64,000 nucleotides of DNA from Apoderus coryli (Eukaryota > Arthropoda > Insecta > Coleoptera > Attelabidae). A program made the translations under genes and the position numbers. The notes under the pieces are model-generated. The model was not told the origin of the DNA, made no database searches, and saw only the letters and a program-made list of their open reading frames with translations. This document shows, piece after piece, positions 33,001 through 43,893 of this stretch; position 1 is the first letter of the stretch, and every line of letters begins with the position of its first letter. The stretch covers positions 4,206,760-4,270,759 of the forward strand of contig OU452205.1 of the NCBI GenBank assembly GCA_911728435.2. Direction: 5' to 3'.

Positions 33001-33289
33001 CATTTTGCATGTTTACACTAAAAATATATCAACGGATTTTAATAAAGCTTGCGGCGAGATAAATATTAGATTTTGATAAATACACATAGTCCCTTCGTGA
33101 GGGTAAAAATGGTCAAAATTAAAAAAACAATCCTAAAGATTGGCACATACAGGGTGAATTACGCTGATGGATCGGTTTAACTATTTTGATATGCAATTTT
33201 TTTTAATACACAAACACCTACGAGCCCTAACAACTACAAACCACAAAATGTGAAAAGGAAACAACATTTTTCGGATGAAATTATAATAT

Positions 33290-33985
33290 TTTATCGGTTT
33301 TCAAGAAATATTTGCCTATATGGTTTATACACTTTTGCATACGTTGGAACCAATGCTCAACTTCCACCCTGAGGATTGTATCTTAGAAACATGCTGGTGA
33401 TAAAAATCGCTCTCCACCCTTTTTCCCACGGTAGGAGACAAAAAGGAATCGTTACATCTGGAATGAGACATTATTTCAACATTTTGTCTCCTGCAATTAT
33501 ACTCAACGTCAACTGTGTCTAACCTGGCAGGTTATTTCTTCTGATTTAGTCTATGACTTTTGGCAAACAAATTATTGTATACCATTCAGCGTTAACTATT
33601 CTTCCATCCTCTAAAGGAATTGATGCGACATTTCCTGTACAGCCGAGAAAGAAGACCGCATTTTCTTGGAACTCCTTCGTGCGCGAACTACTTTTGTGGG
33701 ATTTGGTTCATGTTAGAACATCAATACAATAGATTGGCAGGTTATTTACACCAAGTAACATGAGCTGTTTTTTGAACTTCGGTCTAGTTATGTGCAATCA
33801 ATCTAGAGCATTCTTTTTCACAAATAGATGATCATGTAAAATCGAATGCATTGTAGGTCATATCATGTCGATTTTGTTGTATCATTTAGCGAACAACATT
33901 TATGGTTTTTGGAATTGCAATAGATTCTGGTCGACTTTAACGTTATTCAGCACTTACTCATGGATCATGTTGACGAATTAACCAA
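33290..33985 (-). pseudogene. Mariner-like transposase, heavily decayed
   Basis: The - strand from about 33720 gives NEPNPTKVVRARRSSKKM followed by a damaged FFGCTGNVA-PLEDG-I-VNAEWY run, the block after the first catalytic Asp in Mos1-like mariners. Near 33330 it ends in WFQRMQKCINHIGKYF, the family's C-terminus. The catalytic Asp blocks in between are lost to frameshifts and deletions. A similar C-terminus of a separate copy is at 54984. Confidence 0.65.
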
Positions 33986-34850
33986 TTGTTGTACACTGTC
34001 TTCTCTGATAGTGCTCCATTACCAAAAGTTGACACAAGTGGTTTACTCTTTGCTGATGATACTAGTTTCACTTGGTGCGGCCCGGATAGTGTGGCTCTTC
34101 ATAGTACCATATCCAAAGACTTAATCACCATCAAATCATGGTGTGACTCTAACCTGTTGTGCTTGAACACTGCGAAAACTAAATCTGTGTCATATAAAGG
34201 TGCGCTGCAGTCTTTTGAATTTAATAATTCCACTATTGACGTCGTTTCTTCTGTGAAGTTTCTGGGCCTTGTTGTTGACAGCTCCCTGAAGTGGAAGTTG
34301 CACATTGATGCGTTATCAAAAAAATTAAGCTCTGCCTGTTTTGCGTTAAGATCAATTTCCAAAGAACTTAACTTGTCAACTTCCATAACAGTCTAATTTT
34401 CACTCTTCGAATCCCATCTTCGATACGCGCTCCCATTCTGGGGTACATGTTGTGCAACGCAATTTGGGCGTATTTTTAGATTACAAAAAAGAGCTAATCG
34501 ATAGTCTCTGAGATTGCACTATAGAGACCATTGCCAGGAGTTCTTCAGAAAATTTAAAATACTAACACTACCTTCCTTATTCATATTGGAATCGGTCTGC
34601 TTAATCCGCAAACACCTGTCAGATGTCTCTGAAAGACCATTGCATAATTATCTTCTTAGAAACTCCGAACATGATCTTTATCTGCCAGCCCCATCCTCCG
34701 AATTAATCAAAAGCTCGATTATATACAATGCAAAAAAAAATGCACAACCATCTGCCAATGGAAATCAAATTGCTATCATCCCTTCCTCGATTCCTTAAAG
34801 CTCTAAAGACGTATTTGTTAGAAAAACTTACGAAACTTACTCTCTTAAAC
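33986..34850 (+). pseudogene. LINE family C-like reverse transcriptase, 3' half
   Basis: Starts within the palm: LLFADDTSFTWCGPD carries FADD, the catalytic motif C. Then CDSNLLCLNTAKTKSVSY and VKFLGLVVDSSLKWKLHID follow, the thumb. The frame stops at 34396; shifted frames from 34430 to 34798 carry the C-terminal segment (an LRYALPFWGTC-like run, then a FKILTLPSLFILESVCLIRK region). 5' truncated, frameshifted. It ends about 850 bp before SIX coding exon 1. Confidence 0.8.
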
Positions 34851-34856
34851 TAGTGT

Positions 34857-35512
34857 TGAGCAGAATCCAATGTTTTCAATAATCGAATTCTCTGCATCTG
34901 AAACAATATAAAAATCGCATGATCATTCGAATGATTTTTCAATTGAATCGTTCTTTTTCGATTTTTATGAGTTATCTGTTCGTCTCTTTTATCTCTTACT
35001 TTTGCAATTTTGATCTTTGATTTTGACAGAACTCGAAAAAAACGTATTTTGTTTTCGTGCGTTACTTGATTCTATTTTCTCTCTACTCAAATGTTAAAAT
35101 GGCTATAAAATAAGGAATAAATTCGGTTTTTTTTTTCAAAAAAGAAAAGGTTTCCCGAAAAATCCTCGGACACGTCAATTGTTGTTTAGAAAAGCGAATC
35201 TTTTCATGTGTTAGCCGCATCTTTGACGTCATCAACTTTTTTTATGTACACACTGTATATTTTTAAAAACAACATACAACATGCCATATAAAGGGTGTGT
35301 TTTGTGACACACTTTAAGGGTATTCCATTTAAAAAACAATGACAAAGTTTCGAAAAAAGCAATTTGGATACATTTTTTACTTTTTCGACTACAGATCCTA
35401 AACAAGCACTAAATTTACTCCAACTTTGATAATGTAAACTTATTCCTACGATCAAACTTATCACAAAGATAGCCGTGATCACCCCTGTACATATCGAAAA
35501 TGATCAGATGGT
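34857..35512. other. Flank upstream of SIX exon 1
   Basis: AT-rich. A 92-codon - strand frame (35482-35204) has hydrophobic stretches but no recognisable domain; it overlaps a CACACTGTATAT motif (35240) and a CACCCCTGTAC motif (35481), so it is more likely repeat-derived. Confidence 0.4.
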
Positions 35513-35532
35513 TCTAATTATTTTTTTTTTAG
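35513..35532 (+). promoter_or_regulatory. Splice acceptor upstream of SIX coding exon 1
   Basis: TCTAAT (branch-point-like) followed by a run of 12 T and AG at 35531-35532. This is as strong an acceptor as can be read by eye. It implies at least one further 5' exon upstream and an untranslated part of the exon from 35533 to 35708. Confidence 0.65.
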
Positions 35533-35708
35533 TTGCAATTGAGTTGGTTGAACCTACTCAAGCAAATTGGTACAAATTGTGCAATGAGAAACCGGTGAAG
35601 GAAAGTTACCGCCCCAACGTCAAAATTGTGTACAGACCATATTCGTTCCCGTTCAGTACGCACCAACATAATCGTCCACCCCCGTTGTCTTCCTGTACGC
35701 CGCCGGGG

Positions 35709-35855
35709 ATGCTGTCCGCCACCCCCGGATTGGGGTATGGCGGCAGCGGTGGCACACCTCCATATTCACCGCCTCCGCCACCCTCTGCCACAACACGTCA
35801 TAGTCCGTTACCGAGTTTTGGATTTACGCAGGAGCAAGTGGCCTGTGTATGTGAG
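35709..35855 (+). CDS. so: SIX homeobox protein, coding exon 1 (sine oculis type)
   Basis: From the ATG at 35709 (MLSATPG) 49 codons run to a phase-0 donor, GAG|GTAAGA. The sequence is a glycine/proline-rich leader (GGSGGTPPYSPPPPP) and then SFGFTQEQVACVCE, the invariant opening of the SIX domain. The frame is open upstream to 35475, but the acceptor at 35532 and the lack of another in-frame Met after it favour the 35709 start; an N-terminal extension from an upstream coding exon cannot be excluded. SIX proteins are nuclear transcription factors that act with Eyes absent; sine oculis controls insect visual-system development. The next coding exon is 9.6 kb away across TE-rich DNA. Confidence 0.85.
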
Positions 35856-35931
35856 GTAAGATATTAAGCATTAAGAAATTCTTATACACTTTGATGTTTT
35901 TAACATTTTTTAAAATTTTAATAAATGTAAG

Positions 35932-36132
35932 TTGGTCATATTTTCGAAATCGCAAACTGTTTTTGAATATCGCTATCAGCTGAGTGACACTGCGCTTGAG
36001 TGTTGTGATGTTGTCAGGGATCTTGGAGTTTACGTCGACACTGAATTGTCATTTAATGATCATATTCAAAGTATTACCCGAGATGCACTACGCATGCTTG
36101 GCTTTTTGTTTCGTGTTACGAATTTAAATTAG
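35932..36132 (+). pseudogene. Reverse-transcriptase thumb fragment in the SIX intron
   Basis: MVIFSKSQTVFEY then VVRDLGVYVDTELSFNDHIQ and ALRMLGFLFR: the thumb region of a LINE reverse transcriptase (D-LGV-D-LSF--HI pattern). It begins 77 bp after exon 1. A relative on the opposite strand is at 42543-42731. Confidence 0.65.
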
Positions 36133-36243
36133 ATCACACTGTATTTAATGTGGTATTTTGAAAGTCTCTCAAAAATAAACGGGATTTGGTATTGGACTAT
36201 ACCTATGGCGATTTTTCTTGAATAACTGTTTTAAATATATATA

Positions 36244-37693
36244 TACAGGGTGATTCACGCCATATACGACACGGAATAGTGTGGCTAAACTATTTAATTT
36301 CCTAAAAGTTTTATTCATGGGTTCGATAAAAATGATCTATGGCTACATTTTAAAAATATTGTTAATCTATACAGGGTGTCCCAAATATAAGAAATGAATC
36401 ATACTTGTGTTTTTTTAAATGGAATGCCCTGTATATGAATATATTTTTAGATTCCCTGTTCAAAATAAACCTAACTTTCATTAACGTACATCTCACCTAA
36501 ACCTGATAGTTTTTTAATTATTTTAATTTTTATAAAAATATAGACATAATTTGAATGAAAAAATTCACACCTATTCGTTTGTTCTTTTTAAGCCAGTCTG
36601 GTCTGATAAATATACCCACTCATTACTTATTACGCCAAATATAAAAAACCCCCAATACAAAATACAGGGTGCGCAATAATAAAAGTTATATGAACGTAAA
36701 GTTTAATTCTAAATAACTTGTTTATTCCAAATGGAACACCCGGTATATGACATCAAAATTAGATGCACAAATTAATTGTCTGTCAAATATTATAATACTT
36801 TCCTATGGATAACTCTTGACGTTTTCGTGGAAAATGCACATATTCATAATTTTTAATTGATAATGCAAAAATTAAAATCATGCACCGAATGGTGTCCAAG
36901 AAATTTAACTGGTAACAGGAATTGGACAAATAAATAAAACCTTCTAAATTTCAGCCAACGTTTCGTCCACTGTACGTGAACTTTTTCAGGGCCTTATTTA
37001 GTCTTGATCTAAATATATAATAATAATTGACAGATAACTTACAAAATTTTAATGTTTAAATTGTCATAAAAAATATTTTTTCTACAAATGATTCGAACAA
37101 GCATATTATATTAATTTCTGTATTAAATTCTCCCCTTTTTAATGACCACTGATGATGAAAACAATGTGTCTCGAAACATGTATGGTTTATGACGCAATAT
37201 TAATAAAATAAAAGAATTGTTTGTTGTTGGAGCAGACGAAGTTTTACTTATCATTAAACTTTACGTTCATATAACTCATATTATTGGGCACCCTGTATTT
37301 ACTATTGGGGGTTTTTTATATTTGGCGTACAGCCCAAACTGGCATAAAAGGAACAAACGAATAGGTGTGAATTTTTCCATTCAATTTATGTCTATATTTT
37401 TATAAAAATTCAAATAGTTAAAAAACTGTCAGGTTTAGGTGAGATGTACTTTAATAAAAGTTAGGTTTATTTTGAACAGGGAATCTAAAAATATTTTATA
37501 TACAGGGCATTCCATTTCAAAAAACACAACTATGGTTCATTTCTTATATTTGGGACACCCTATATAGATTCAAAATATTTTTAAAATGTAGCCATAAATC
37601 ATTTTTATCGAACCCATGAATAAAACTTTTATTAAATTAATTTAAATAGTTTAGCCACAATATTCCATGTCGTATGGCGTGAATAGCCCTGTA
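36244..37693. mobile_element. Foldback element with long inverted arms, interrupted
   Basis: Ends TACAGGGTGATTCACGCCAT and ATGGCGTGAATAGCCCTGTA, inverted. The outer arms (36244-36735 and about 37250-37693) match each other for about 450 bp in inverted orientation, and both match 20923-21415. The left arm continues into the inner arm (36736-36885). The centre has been replaced by a hammerhead-like pair (36955-37255), so a second element landed in or replaced the middle. TA at the borders fits Tc1/mariner-type insertion. Confidence 0.82.
36955..37255. repeat. Divergent pair of hammerhead-like motifs
   Basis: Minus-strand core near 36957-36992: CTGAAAA, hairpin GTTCAC/GTGGAC, GAAACGTT, with GCC/GGC able to form stem I; the core has A in place of G8. 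Plus-strand core from 37149: CTGATGA, then GAAACATGTA with CCA/TGG as stem I. Cores are 159 bp apart. The right tail reaches about 37255 and shares the TGTTGGAGCAGAC-TTTTA pattern of the other tails. Confidence 0.6.
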
Positions 37694-38372
37694 TTACTAT
37701 TTTTAAATTGAAAATGGCTTTAAATGTAACAGTAAAAAACCCAGGGCCGTATTGAAAAAAACCAATGCTATCCCATTCTTATCTTGGACACAGTGTATAT
37801 GTATGTGTTATGTGTATAGTTTTGAAACATTTTCTTATTAAAAATTATACAAGTTGGTGTTATATTTCTTCTTTGAAACCGCAAGTTTGTAAAGGCCATA
37901 ACTGTTCAGTAGAAAAATGATTGTAATATGATATCGAAATACACTTGCATGATGAATGGACATGGGGGGCTTAAAAAATGCTGCAATAAGCGTTGTAAGA
38001 AACACAAGATTTATAGGTATGATGTAAATAAAGTAATAGGTATGTGTGGGTGACAAAATATGTGCCTTATTGGTTGTTTTAGAAACAAAACTTAAGCAAA
38101 CATACATTTAGATATTTAAGGCCATATACGAGGGCCGCCAGTTATTTTGTTGTCAGTGAGAAGTTTAGGTTAGTAAGTTTAAAAATTTTTTTTATATTCC
38201 TACTCGTGAAACTTTGGATGATTTTTTTTACGATATCAAAAGAGTCCACAAGGATTCATAATAAATTATAGTTTTAATTAATTTTTACGCAAAATGCAAA
38301 GTTCCAAATTATGACGAGTACGCTTATTAAAAAAAAAAATACTGATGCTGATAGAAGTGACCGCTGTCTCAG
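37694..38372. other. Intron sequence without recognised element
   Basis: AT-rich; an 89-codon - strand frame (38107-37838) shows no domain. Nothing else supported. Confidence 0.4.
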
Positions 38373-38375
38373 TTA

Positions 38376-39086
38376 TGCTCGCTTCCCACGGCCCGTAATA
38401 CCACGGGCCGCCGCGCGCCAGCCCGCGCCAACAGGCGAGTGTCGCTCGAAGTGGCTTGTGCAAAACTGAGCCCGCCTATGGTATCCGTCTCTAGTCGGTA
38501 AACTACACATACAACAAATAGTTTTTAGTATAGATTTTAAAGCCATTACTATAACCACATGTAAATGGAGTGGACAAACGACGTAATTTGTAAGTTCCTA
38601 AATTTGTATGAAAATGAAACTGCATTTCGGGACACAAAAAGTGCAAGTCACAAAAACAGGAATGCGATGCGTGGAATCAAATTTGTACACAATTAAAAAA
38701 GAAACGGGACAGTTTAATGTCAACTTATAGGAAATTGCGCCAGAGGCTCAAAGAATCCAAGGGAACGGGAACAAGCACAGACAATGTTTTCAAACCTGAT
38801 TGGCCTTTTTATAACATAATGGCACTTTTTCTGGACGATGTTTATAATCCAAGAAATACAAAAAATCCTAACTAATTACTACAAAAGCGGCTGCAGCAAG
38901 CGTACTTTCCTCTTCTGGTCACATTTTCAAAGTGACGGTTGTTTCATAAAAAATCTTCAAATAGACGATTCGTAGCACGGGCGAACACGCGCCCTGGGCA
39001 GAGCTACATTCGAGCTCGCCCGTGGCGCGCACAAAACAGCGCGTCTTGTGCAGGCCTGTGATATCACGGGCCGTGGGAAGCAAGCA
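38376..39086. mobile_element. PIF/Harbinger-like element
   Basis: 711 bp with inverted ends TGCTCGCTTCCCACGGCCCG and the complement of TGCTTGCTTCCCACGGCCCG, flanked by TTA on both sides (38373-38375 and 39087-39089), the three-base duplication typical of PIF/Harbinger. The ends are strikingly GC-rich compared with the host DNA. No DDE transposase remains; a MADF-like gene piece does. It is a non-autonomous copy. Confidence 0.78.
38565..38870 (+). pseudogene. MADF/Myb-like accessory protein remnant
   Basis: From ATG at 38565: MEWTNDVICKFLNLYENETA then FRDTKSASHKNRN, the first helix and turn of a MADF (Myb/SANT-like) domain. A shift near 38660 leads to CDAWNQICTQLKKETGQFNV, the second helix. 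Harbinger elements often carry such a second DNA-binding protein in addition to the transposase. Frameshifted and stopped. Confidence 0.6.
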
Positions 39087-40407
39087 TTAGTGGTAGTATT
39101 TAGGTAGGTATCTGTCTATAGCAGCATGAACCGCCACTGTCTACGAGATGATCGAAAGATAAGGTCTCATTTTTTTTTTTTTAATTCTCCATGACTCATC
39201 AGCTTATAATAGAAAAGATTAAACAGAAAAGGTTGCAAAACAGAATCCTGATGGACACCAGAAGTGACATCTATCAAAGAAGACTAAAAAAACTATACGC
39301 AAAATATGTCAAAGCAAAATTTGACCACTTATTCAATATCCAAAGCCTTTGAAAAATCTGTGTAAGCAACATCAACCTGAATACACTTACTGGATGGAAA
39401 ATATTGACATTCTAGTAAACGATTTAGTTTGATAATGTACATGAAGAAGGCAATTGTGCATTGCCGAAACGTTGTTGTTGTCTTACATGTGAAACAAGAA
39501 TTGGTTCACTTGCAATGTGTTTTAATTAGAACCTAATCCGAAGAAAAAATCCATTATGAAATACTTATGGCTAATTTCAGAAAAATAGCGCAATTAATTA
39601 AGATCAGTTGAACTATGCCATCGTTTAGCGTTTCATAATTTGTCCATCCAGGTGTATCACTGCTATATTTGTGCAGCAAACTTCCGAGTTAAAATTGAAT
39701 TTCCCTCTACTACTAAGTAATCCCAACAGATTTACAGGAAATAAATAGTTCATAAAACACAATTACCCATTAATTGATAACTTCGGTAATCATAAGCTTT
39801 AGATTTGAGCATGCACATATTATTATTATAACAATATCTAAATTATTTCCTGCTATTCCTATTCGATCAATCCATTCAAGTACCTAATATGTACATATAA
39901 GTACTTAACAATTAAATTCAACAGGTAAGTAAGTGTCTAATATCAACATTATTTTCAAAACATTAAAAGAAGATAATGAAATTACTGGGGCGCAATAAAC
40001 AAATGGTTCTTTGTTAGTTTTTGAGTCATATTCGGAATAGCATAGGTACTTACGTGTTTCGTACAACAACCATATTAATTTATTATGAAAATTATCAAGG
40101 AAATTATGTTCGATTTAATATTAATAGCTTTTTATACTGGCTGATATGGCTATGGAATAATAGAATCATTAAGATAAAATGTTAAATTTAATCGAATAAC
40201 CGCATAATTTGCAATAATACAGCGTATTATCTGAAATTACTGATACTTATTAGGTGAACATACTAACGACATGCATATAAATTCCTTTACAAAGCCAGTG
40301 CACATTTCACATTGTATGTATTGATTATAGAGTTTAATTTTGTCGTATTGTCGACAAATTATTATTAAGCTTTTAATGCATTAAATTTAATACAAAACAA
40401 GTTTGAT
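39087..40407. other. Intron sequence; one degenerate hammerhead-like motif
   Basis: At 39444-39481, + strand, ATGAAGA - A - GGCAAT/ATTGCC hairpin - GAAACGTTGTTG is hammerhead-like except that C3 is A. A damaged LINE-like phrase (CAGAATCCTGATGGACACCAG) is at 39240. No gene seen in the remainder. Confidence 0.4.
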
Positions 40408-40660
40408 GGGAAATAAAATACGTCCCCACAATTATTTATTATAGGAAACTTACTCAACCAGACATGTTTCAGGACCATGTTCCCATCATCAGTGACTTGA
40501 ATGAAAACCCCATTTATATTAACAACAAATCGATCAATTATGAAGTGAATTGACGCTTACATTTTAAAATTGAACCACAAAAAAACATCAATACAATCAT
40601 TCTCATTTAGAATCCACTGATGAAAAATGCAAATTATGCGTTGGAACATTAAATGAGATC
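40408..40660. repeat. Divergent pair of hammerhead-like motifs
   Basis: Minus-strand motif 40458-40496: CTGATGA - TGGGAACATGGTCCT - GAAACATGTC - TGG; the cleavage triplet would be GTC. Its tail runs leftward to a TTTTATTTCCC end at 40408. A plus-strand partner begins at 40617: CTGATGA, AAATGCAAATTATGCGTTG, GAACATT (one A short). The gap between cores is 124 bp. Confidence 0.6.
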
Positions 40661-40922
40661 CTTTGCAAAATTAGAACACAATCAATAGTATCATTTAATA
40701 TATTAAAAATGAAAATATAAATCTTTTAACACTCTACGCTTGGCGAGAGTAGCCAAATTTAACATATCCCTTGTGTCCAATCTATGATACTCAGTCATTT
40801 GTATAGACCAGTGTCGATAATTTTTGAGACCATTGGAAAAGGTAGAGAATATAACAAAAATGAAAGGAAAAATCAATTACGGGCGATCTGAGGTCGGAAA
40901 CGGGGATGGGGTGAGTTTTTAA

Positions 40923-42542
40923 GGGTAAAAAACGGTTAATCTCGATTTCCAGGAAAACTGCAAATCCTATGAAAAAAAGTTAAATGGCAAAGTTGTAGGT
41001 AATAAAAAGATCTACAACTTTTGTAACGACACTTTTTTCATATAACCTCAAAATTTATGTGAAAAATTCGAATAACCGAGTTTTTGGTTTTTTATTTTTA
41101 TCTTTTCAAAAAAAAAATATTTTTTCACGAAATTTGGTGAAAACTTACCTTTGTATGTCCCAAACATACAGTAATTTTTTTGATTTAAAATGTTCATTTT
41201 TTCACCTTATTTTCACTTAATATCGAAAAAGCACCCTAATTTTCAATCGAAAATTCTCACGTCAAAATATCTGCGTTTTTAAAAAAGTTGATGTGTTTTT
41301 TGTTCGTTGAAATCTCTAATTTCTGATGGTATAAAAAAATATACACTACTATGGTAAATGTTCTCAGAAAATGCAAATAATGATCTAATAGTTTCAAATA
41401 TGAATCCTTAAAACATATCGTTGCATTTCTCCATTGTTTTTCTGGTTGCGATACAACATCTGGATTTGCCAAAAAAGGAAAGAAAAGTCTCGTCAACTCT
41501 TTATTAGCCGATAAAAATGTGTCAAATTTGGCCAATATTTTTTATGAAAAAGATGCGAACAAACAAATGGATTACAATTAATCCAATCTATTAATAAATG
41601 TAGAAATGATATAACACTGAACCAATTAAGATTTCAAAAATATCAATTGAAAAGAATTAAATCTTCTTTCATATTGGCCACTCTCCCACCCACAGAAGCA
41701 TAACAACATTGTTACAGGGCATATAATCAGCTTCAGACTTGGCTGGGTAACGAACTGACAGCAACAGATTGGGGCTGGAAGCAACATCAACGCGCCAAAA
41801 CATGGTTTAAAATGCACAAATTTATGCTCAAATCGTCATGGTTCTGAAACATGCTCCAATGTGGAAGAAAAACCTACGAGGAAGTTGATGATTCAGATGA
41901 AATTGTGGATGAAGAACCAATGCACACCGGAAATAATCTTGGAGACGAAGACGGTGATGGTCTTGAAGATTTCGAAGATCCACTAGAATCGGGAAGGTTT
42001 GTTGAATCTAACGATGAAGAAATGCCATCAAAGAGACAAAAACTAATGGAGAAATAATTAGAAAAAAAAAATTTCGGATTCGAGTTTTTTTCATTATTTG
42101 CATTTTGTGAGAACATTTACCATAGTAGTGTATATTTTTAGTATACCATCAGAAAGTAGAGATTTCAACGAACAAAAAACACACCAAATTTTTTAAAAAA
42201 GCAGATAATTTGACGTGAGAATTTTCGATTGAAAATTAGGGTGCTTTTTCGATATTAAGTCAAAATAAGGTGAAAAAATGAATATTTTAAATAAAAAAAA
42301 TAGCTGTATGTTTGGGACATACAAAGGTAACTTTTCACCAAATTTCGTGAAAAAAAAATAGATAGATAGTTAAAAATAAAAAACCAAAAACTTGGTTATT
42401 CGAATTTTTCATTTTGAAGTTATGTGAAAAAAGTGTCGATACAAAACTTGTAGATCTTTTTATTGGCTACAACTTTGCTATTTAACTTTTTTTCATAGGA
42501 CTTGCAGTTTTACCAGAAATCGAGATTAACCGTTTTTTACCC
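40923..42542 (+). mobile_element. TTAA-flanked element with about 450-bp inverted repeats, class unknown
   Basis: The ends GGGTAAAAAACGGTTAATCT and complement are flanked by TTAA (40919-40922 and 42543-42546). The arms, 40923-41378 and 42105-42542, match each other in inverted orientation with scattered changes. The 720 bp between holds a decayed gene on the + strand. TTAA duplication recalls piggyBac, but the arms start GGG, not CCC, and the gene is not a piggyBac transposase. An internally deleted copy of a larger transposon is the likeliest reading. Confidence 0.72.
41420..42057 (+). pseudogene. Remnant of an unnamed TE protein (GCDTTS - LPPT - WGW type)
   Basis: Blocks in order on the + strand: HCFSGCDTTSGFAKKGKK with SLVNSLLADKNVSNLANIF (41425-41530), then in another frame LPPTEA, LQTWLGNELTATDWGWKQHQ (41690-41790), then a C-terminal acidic tail with EEVDDSDEIVDEEP and a basic end SKRQKLMEK at 42057. 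I remember such GCDTTS ... LPPT ... WLGN ... WGW proteins as numerous and uncharacterised in insect and cnidarian genomes, but I know no function. The middle cysteine-rich part expected after WGW is lost here. Confidence 0.5.
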
Positions 42543-42731
42543 TTAAAGTACAAATCCTAGGATTTCATGTGCATTCTGAGATATTGCATATATTATGTGG
42601 TCGTTAAAGCTAACATTCTCTGAAAAATTGACTCCTAATTCTTTAATTCTATTAACATATTTCAATTGGCCACCGCCCATTACATATACTGACTCTAAAT
42701 TTAGCACGGAAAAAACTGAAAAAAAGAACAC
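42543..42731 (-). pseudogene. Reverse-transcriptase thumb fragment
   Basis: Reads VFSVLNLESVYVMG then VNRIKELGVNFSENVSFNDH and AHEILGFVL: the same thumb region as at 35932-36132. It directly abuts the right TTAA of the preceding element, so that element seems to have inserted into this LINE. Confidence 0.6.
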
Positions 42732-42759
42732 TTTTCTATAAAAAATTTCAAGTTATTAG

Positions 42760-43629
42760 AAACGTACCATTTCCAGAGAGCAAGCAGAGGCAATTAACAT
42801 CTCCATCACAAATAATTTTTCTTTATAGCTTCAAATCATCTGCAAAAAAACTTAAGATGTCAGTAATGTCATAGAGGAGTGGAGCACAATGAGACCCGAC
42901 GTCACTCGAAATTCCTGGGATTTATGGTTCATAATTTTCCCCGGTTGAGTGCGTTCCATTAAAAAACACTTCAACCATTTTACAGAAAATCCAAAATCTT
43001 GCAACTTTGCTAACAATATATCGAAGTTTAATTGTAGGTATCCAACTCCTGGGCACGATGGCGGATAGACTGATCCGGGTCTTCCTCTACGCTACGCTCT
43101 ACAGTAGCAATGACTTCTTGTATACGCACTGTAAAAACGGCAGTATTTAATAATTTTGTCAACAAAGTTTTCATTTCATTAAGTTATTACAACCATTAGC
43201 ATTAGCAGACACAAGTTTGTAAAATTATCAATAATAAATTACGAGTACGACAGTAGTGAATCTCTTGACTGAAGTCGGTGAAGAACAAAGTGCAATTTGC
43301 GCTTTATAGAAACTTTATTTAATCACAAAATGTGATGTGTGATTTGATCACAGTTGCCATTAATTAGAAAAAAAAAGAAACAGTCCTAGTGTCGTGCACT
43401 GACCCAGGCCATTGAAAGTCTATGGAAGTGAATTCTTCTTTCTTGTCTGTAAATTTATGCTAAAGTCTGTTACATTTACATTTTTTAATTATTTTAGGCA
43501 ATACAAAATTCACAGGTTTGCTCACTGTTGTTCGATGAACGCCTTCATCGTTTCAAACTCCAATTTGAAATCCAGGATCGCTTAAAAATCGAAGAAATAT
43601 CTGCATTTTTTGTTTGGAATGTAATGATA
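42760..43629. other. Intron sequence, no gene recognised
   Basis: Probably the degraded remainder of the interrupted LINE up to about 43120 (phrases on the - strand look polymerase-like but cannot be read with confidence), then unassigned AT-rich DNA. Confidence 0.35.
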
Positions 43630-43800
43630 ATACCGAGATAATTTTGTCATAGAGAATGCCGAAAGCGTGTTGCTTGATAATAGCCCAAGGCCGCAGGCCG
43701 AGGACTATTACCCTTGAGCAACTCGCTTGAAGGATTCTCTATGACAAAATTTTGAGTATTTATCAAGGCCCGAGGAGTATTCGATAAGATAATTTTTTAC
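43630..43800. repeat. Hairpin in the flank of Crypton copy 2
   Basis: ATTTTGTCATAGAGAATGCC (43641) and complement GGATTCTCTATGACAAAATT (43732) form arms around a GC-rich inner hairpin, GGCCGCAGGCC, which is absent from copy 1. Same family as 2544-2690. Confidence 0.65.
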
Positions 43801-43893
43801 TTTGTAGATATCAAAAATTTGATTGTCAATCTGACGTTAAATAATTTTCAATACAAAATGTATTAGTTTTATTCAAACAAATATTATTCATTT

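Larger units (their letters stand above)
31808..33180. repeat. Direct-repeat pair bounding a composite repeat
   Basis: About 160 bp at 31808-31970 (an AACGGACTTTAGTAAAGC-like start, ACACATAGTCCCTTAATGAG, TACAGGGTGAATTACGCTGA) recurs in the same orientation at 33028-33180 with small differences. Between the copies lie further TACAGGGTG/CACCCTGTA motifs (32140, 32435) and a palindrome. This may be two insertions of one family or one element with long direct ends. Confidence 0.6.

Noticed and set aside
35204..35482. 92-codon - strand frame just upstream of SIX exon 1
   Set aside because: Overlaps repeat-type motifs and has no known domain.
35475..35708. Start of the SIX protein at the first ATG of the open frame (35475)
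   Set aside because: A strong branch point, poly-T run and AG at 35513-35532 mean this ATG lies in an intron; ATG at 35709 is the first in-frame one after the acceptor.
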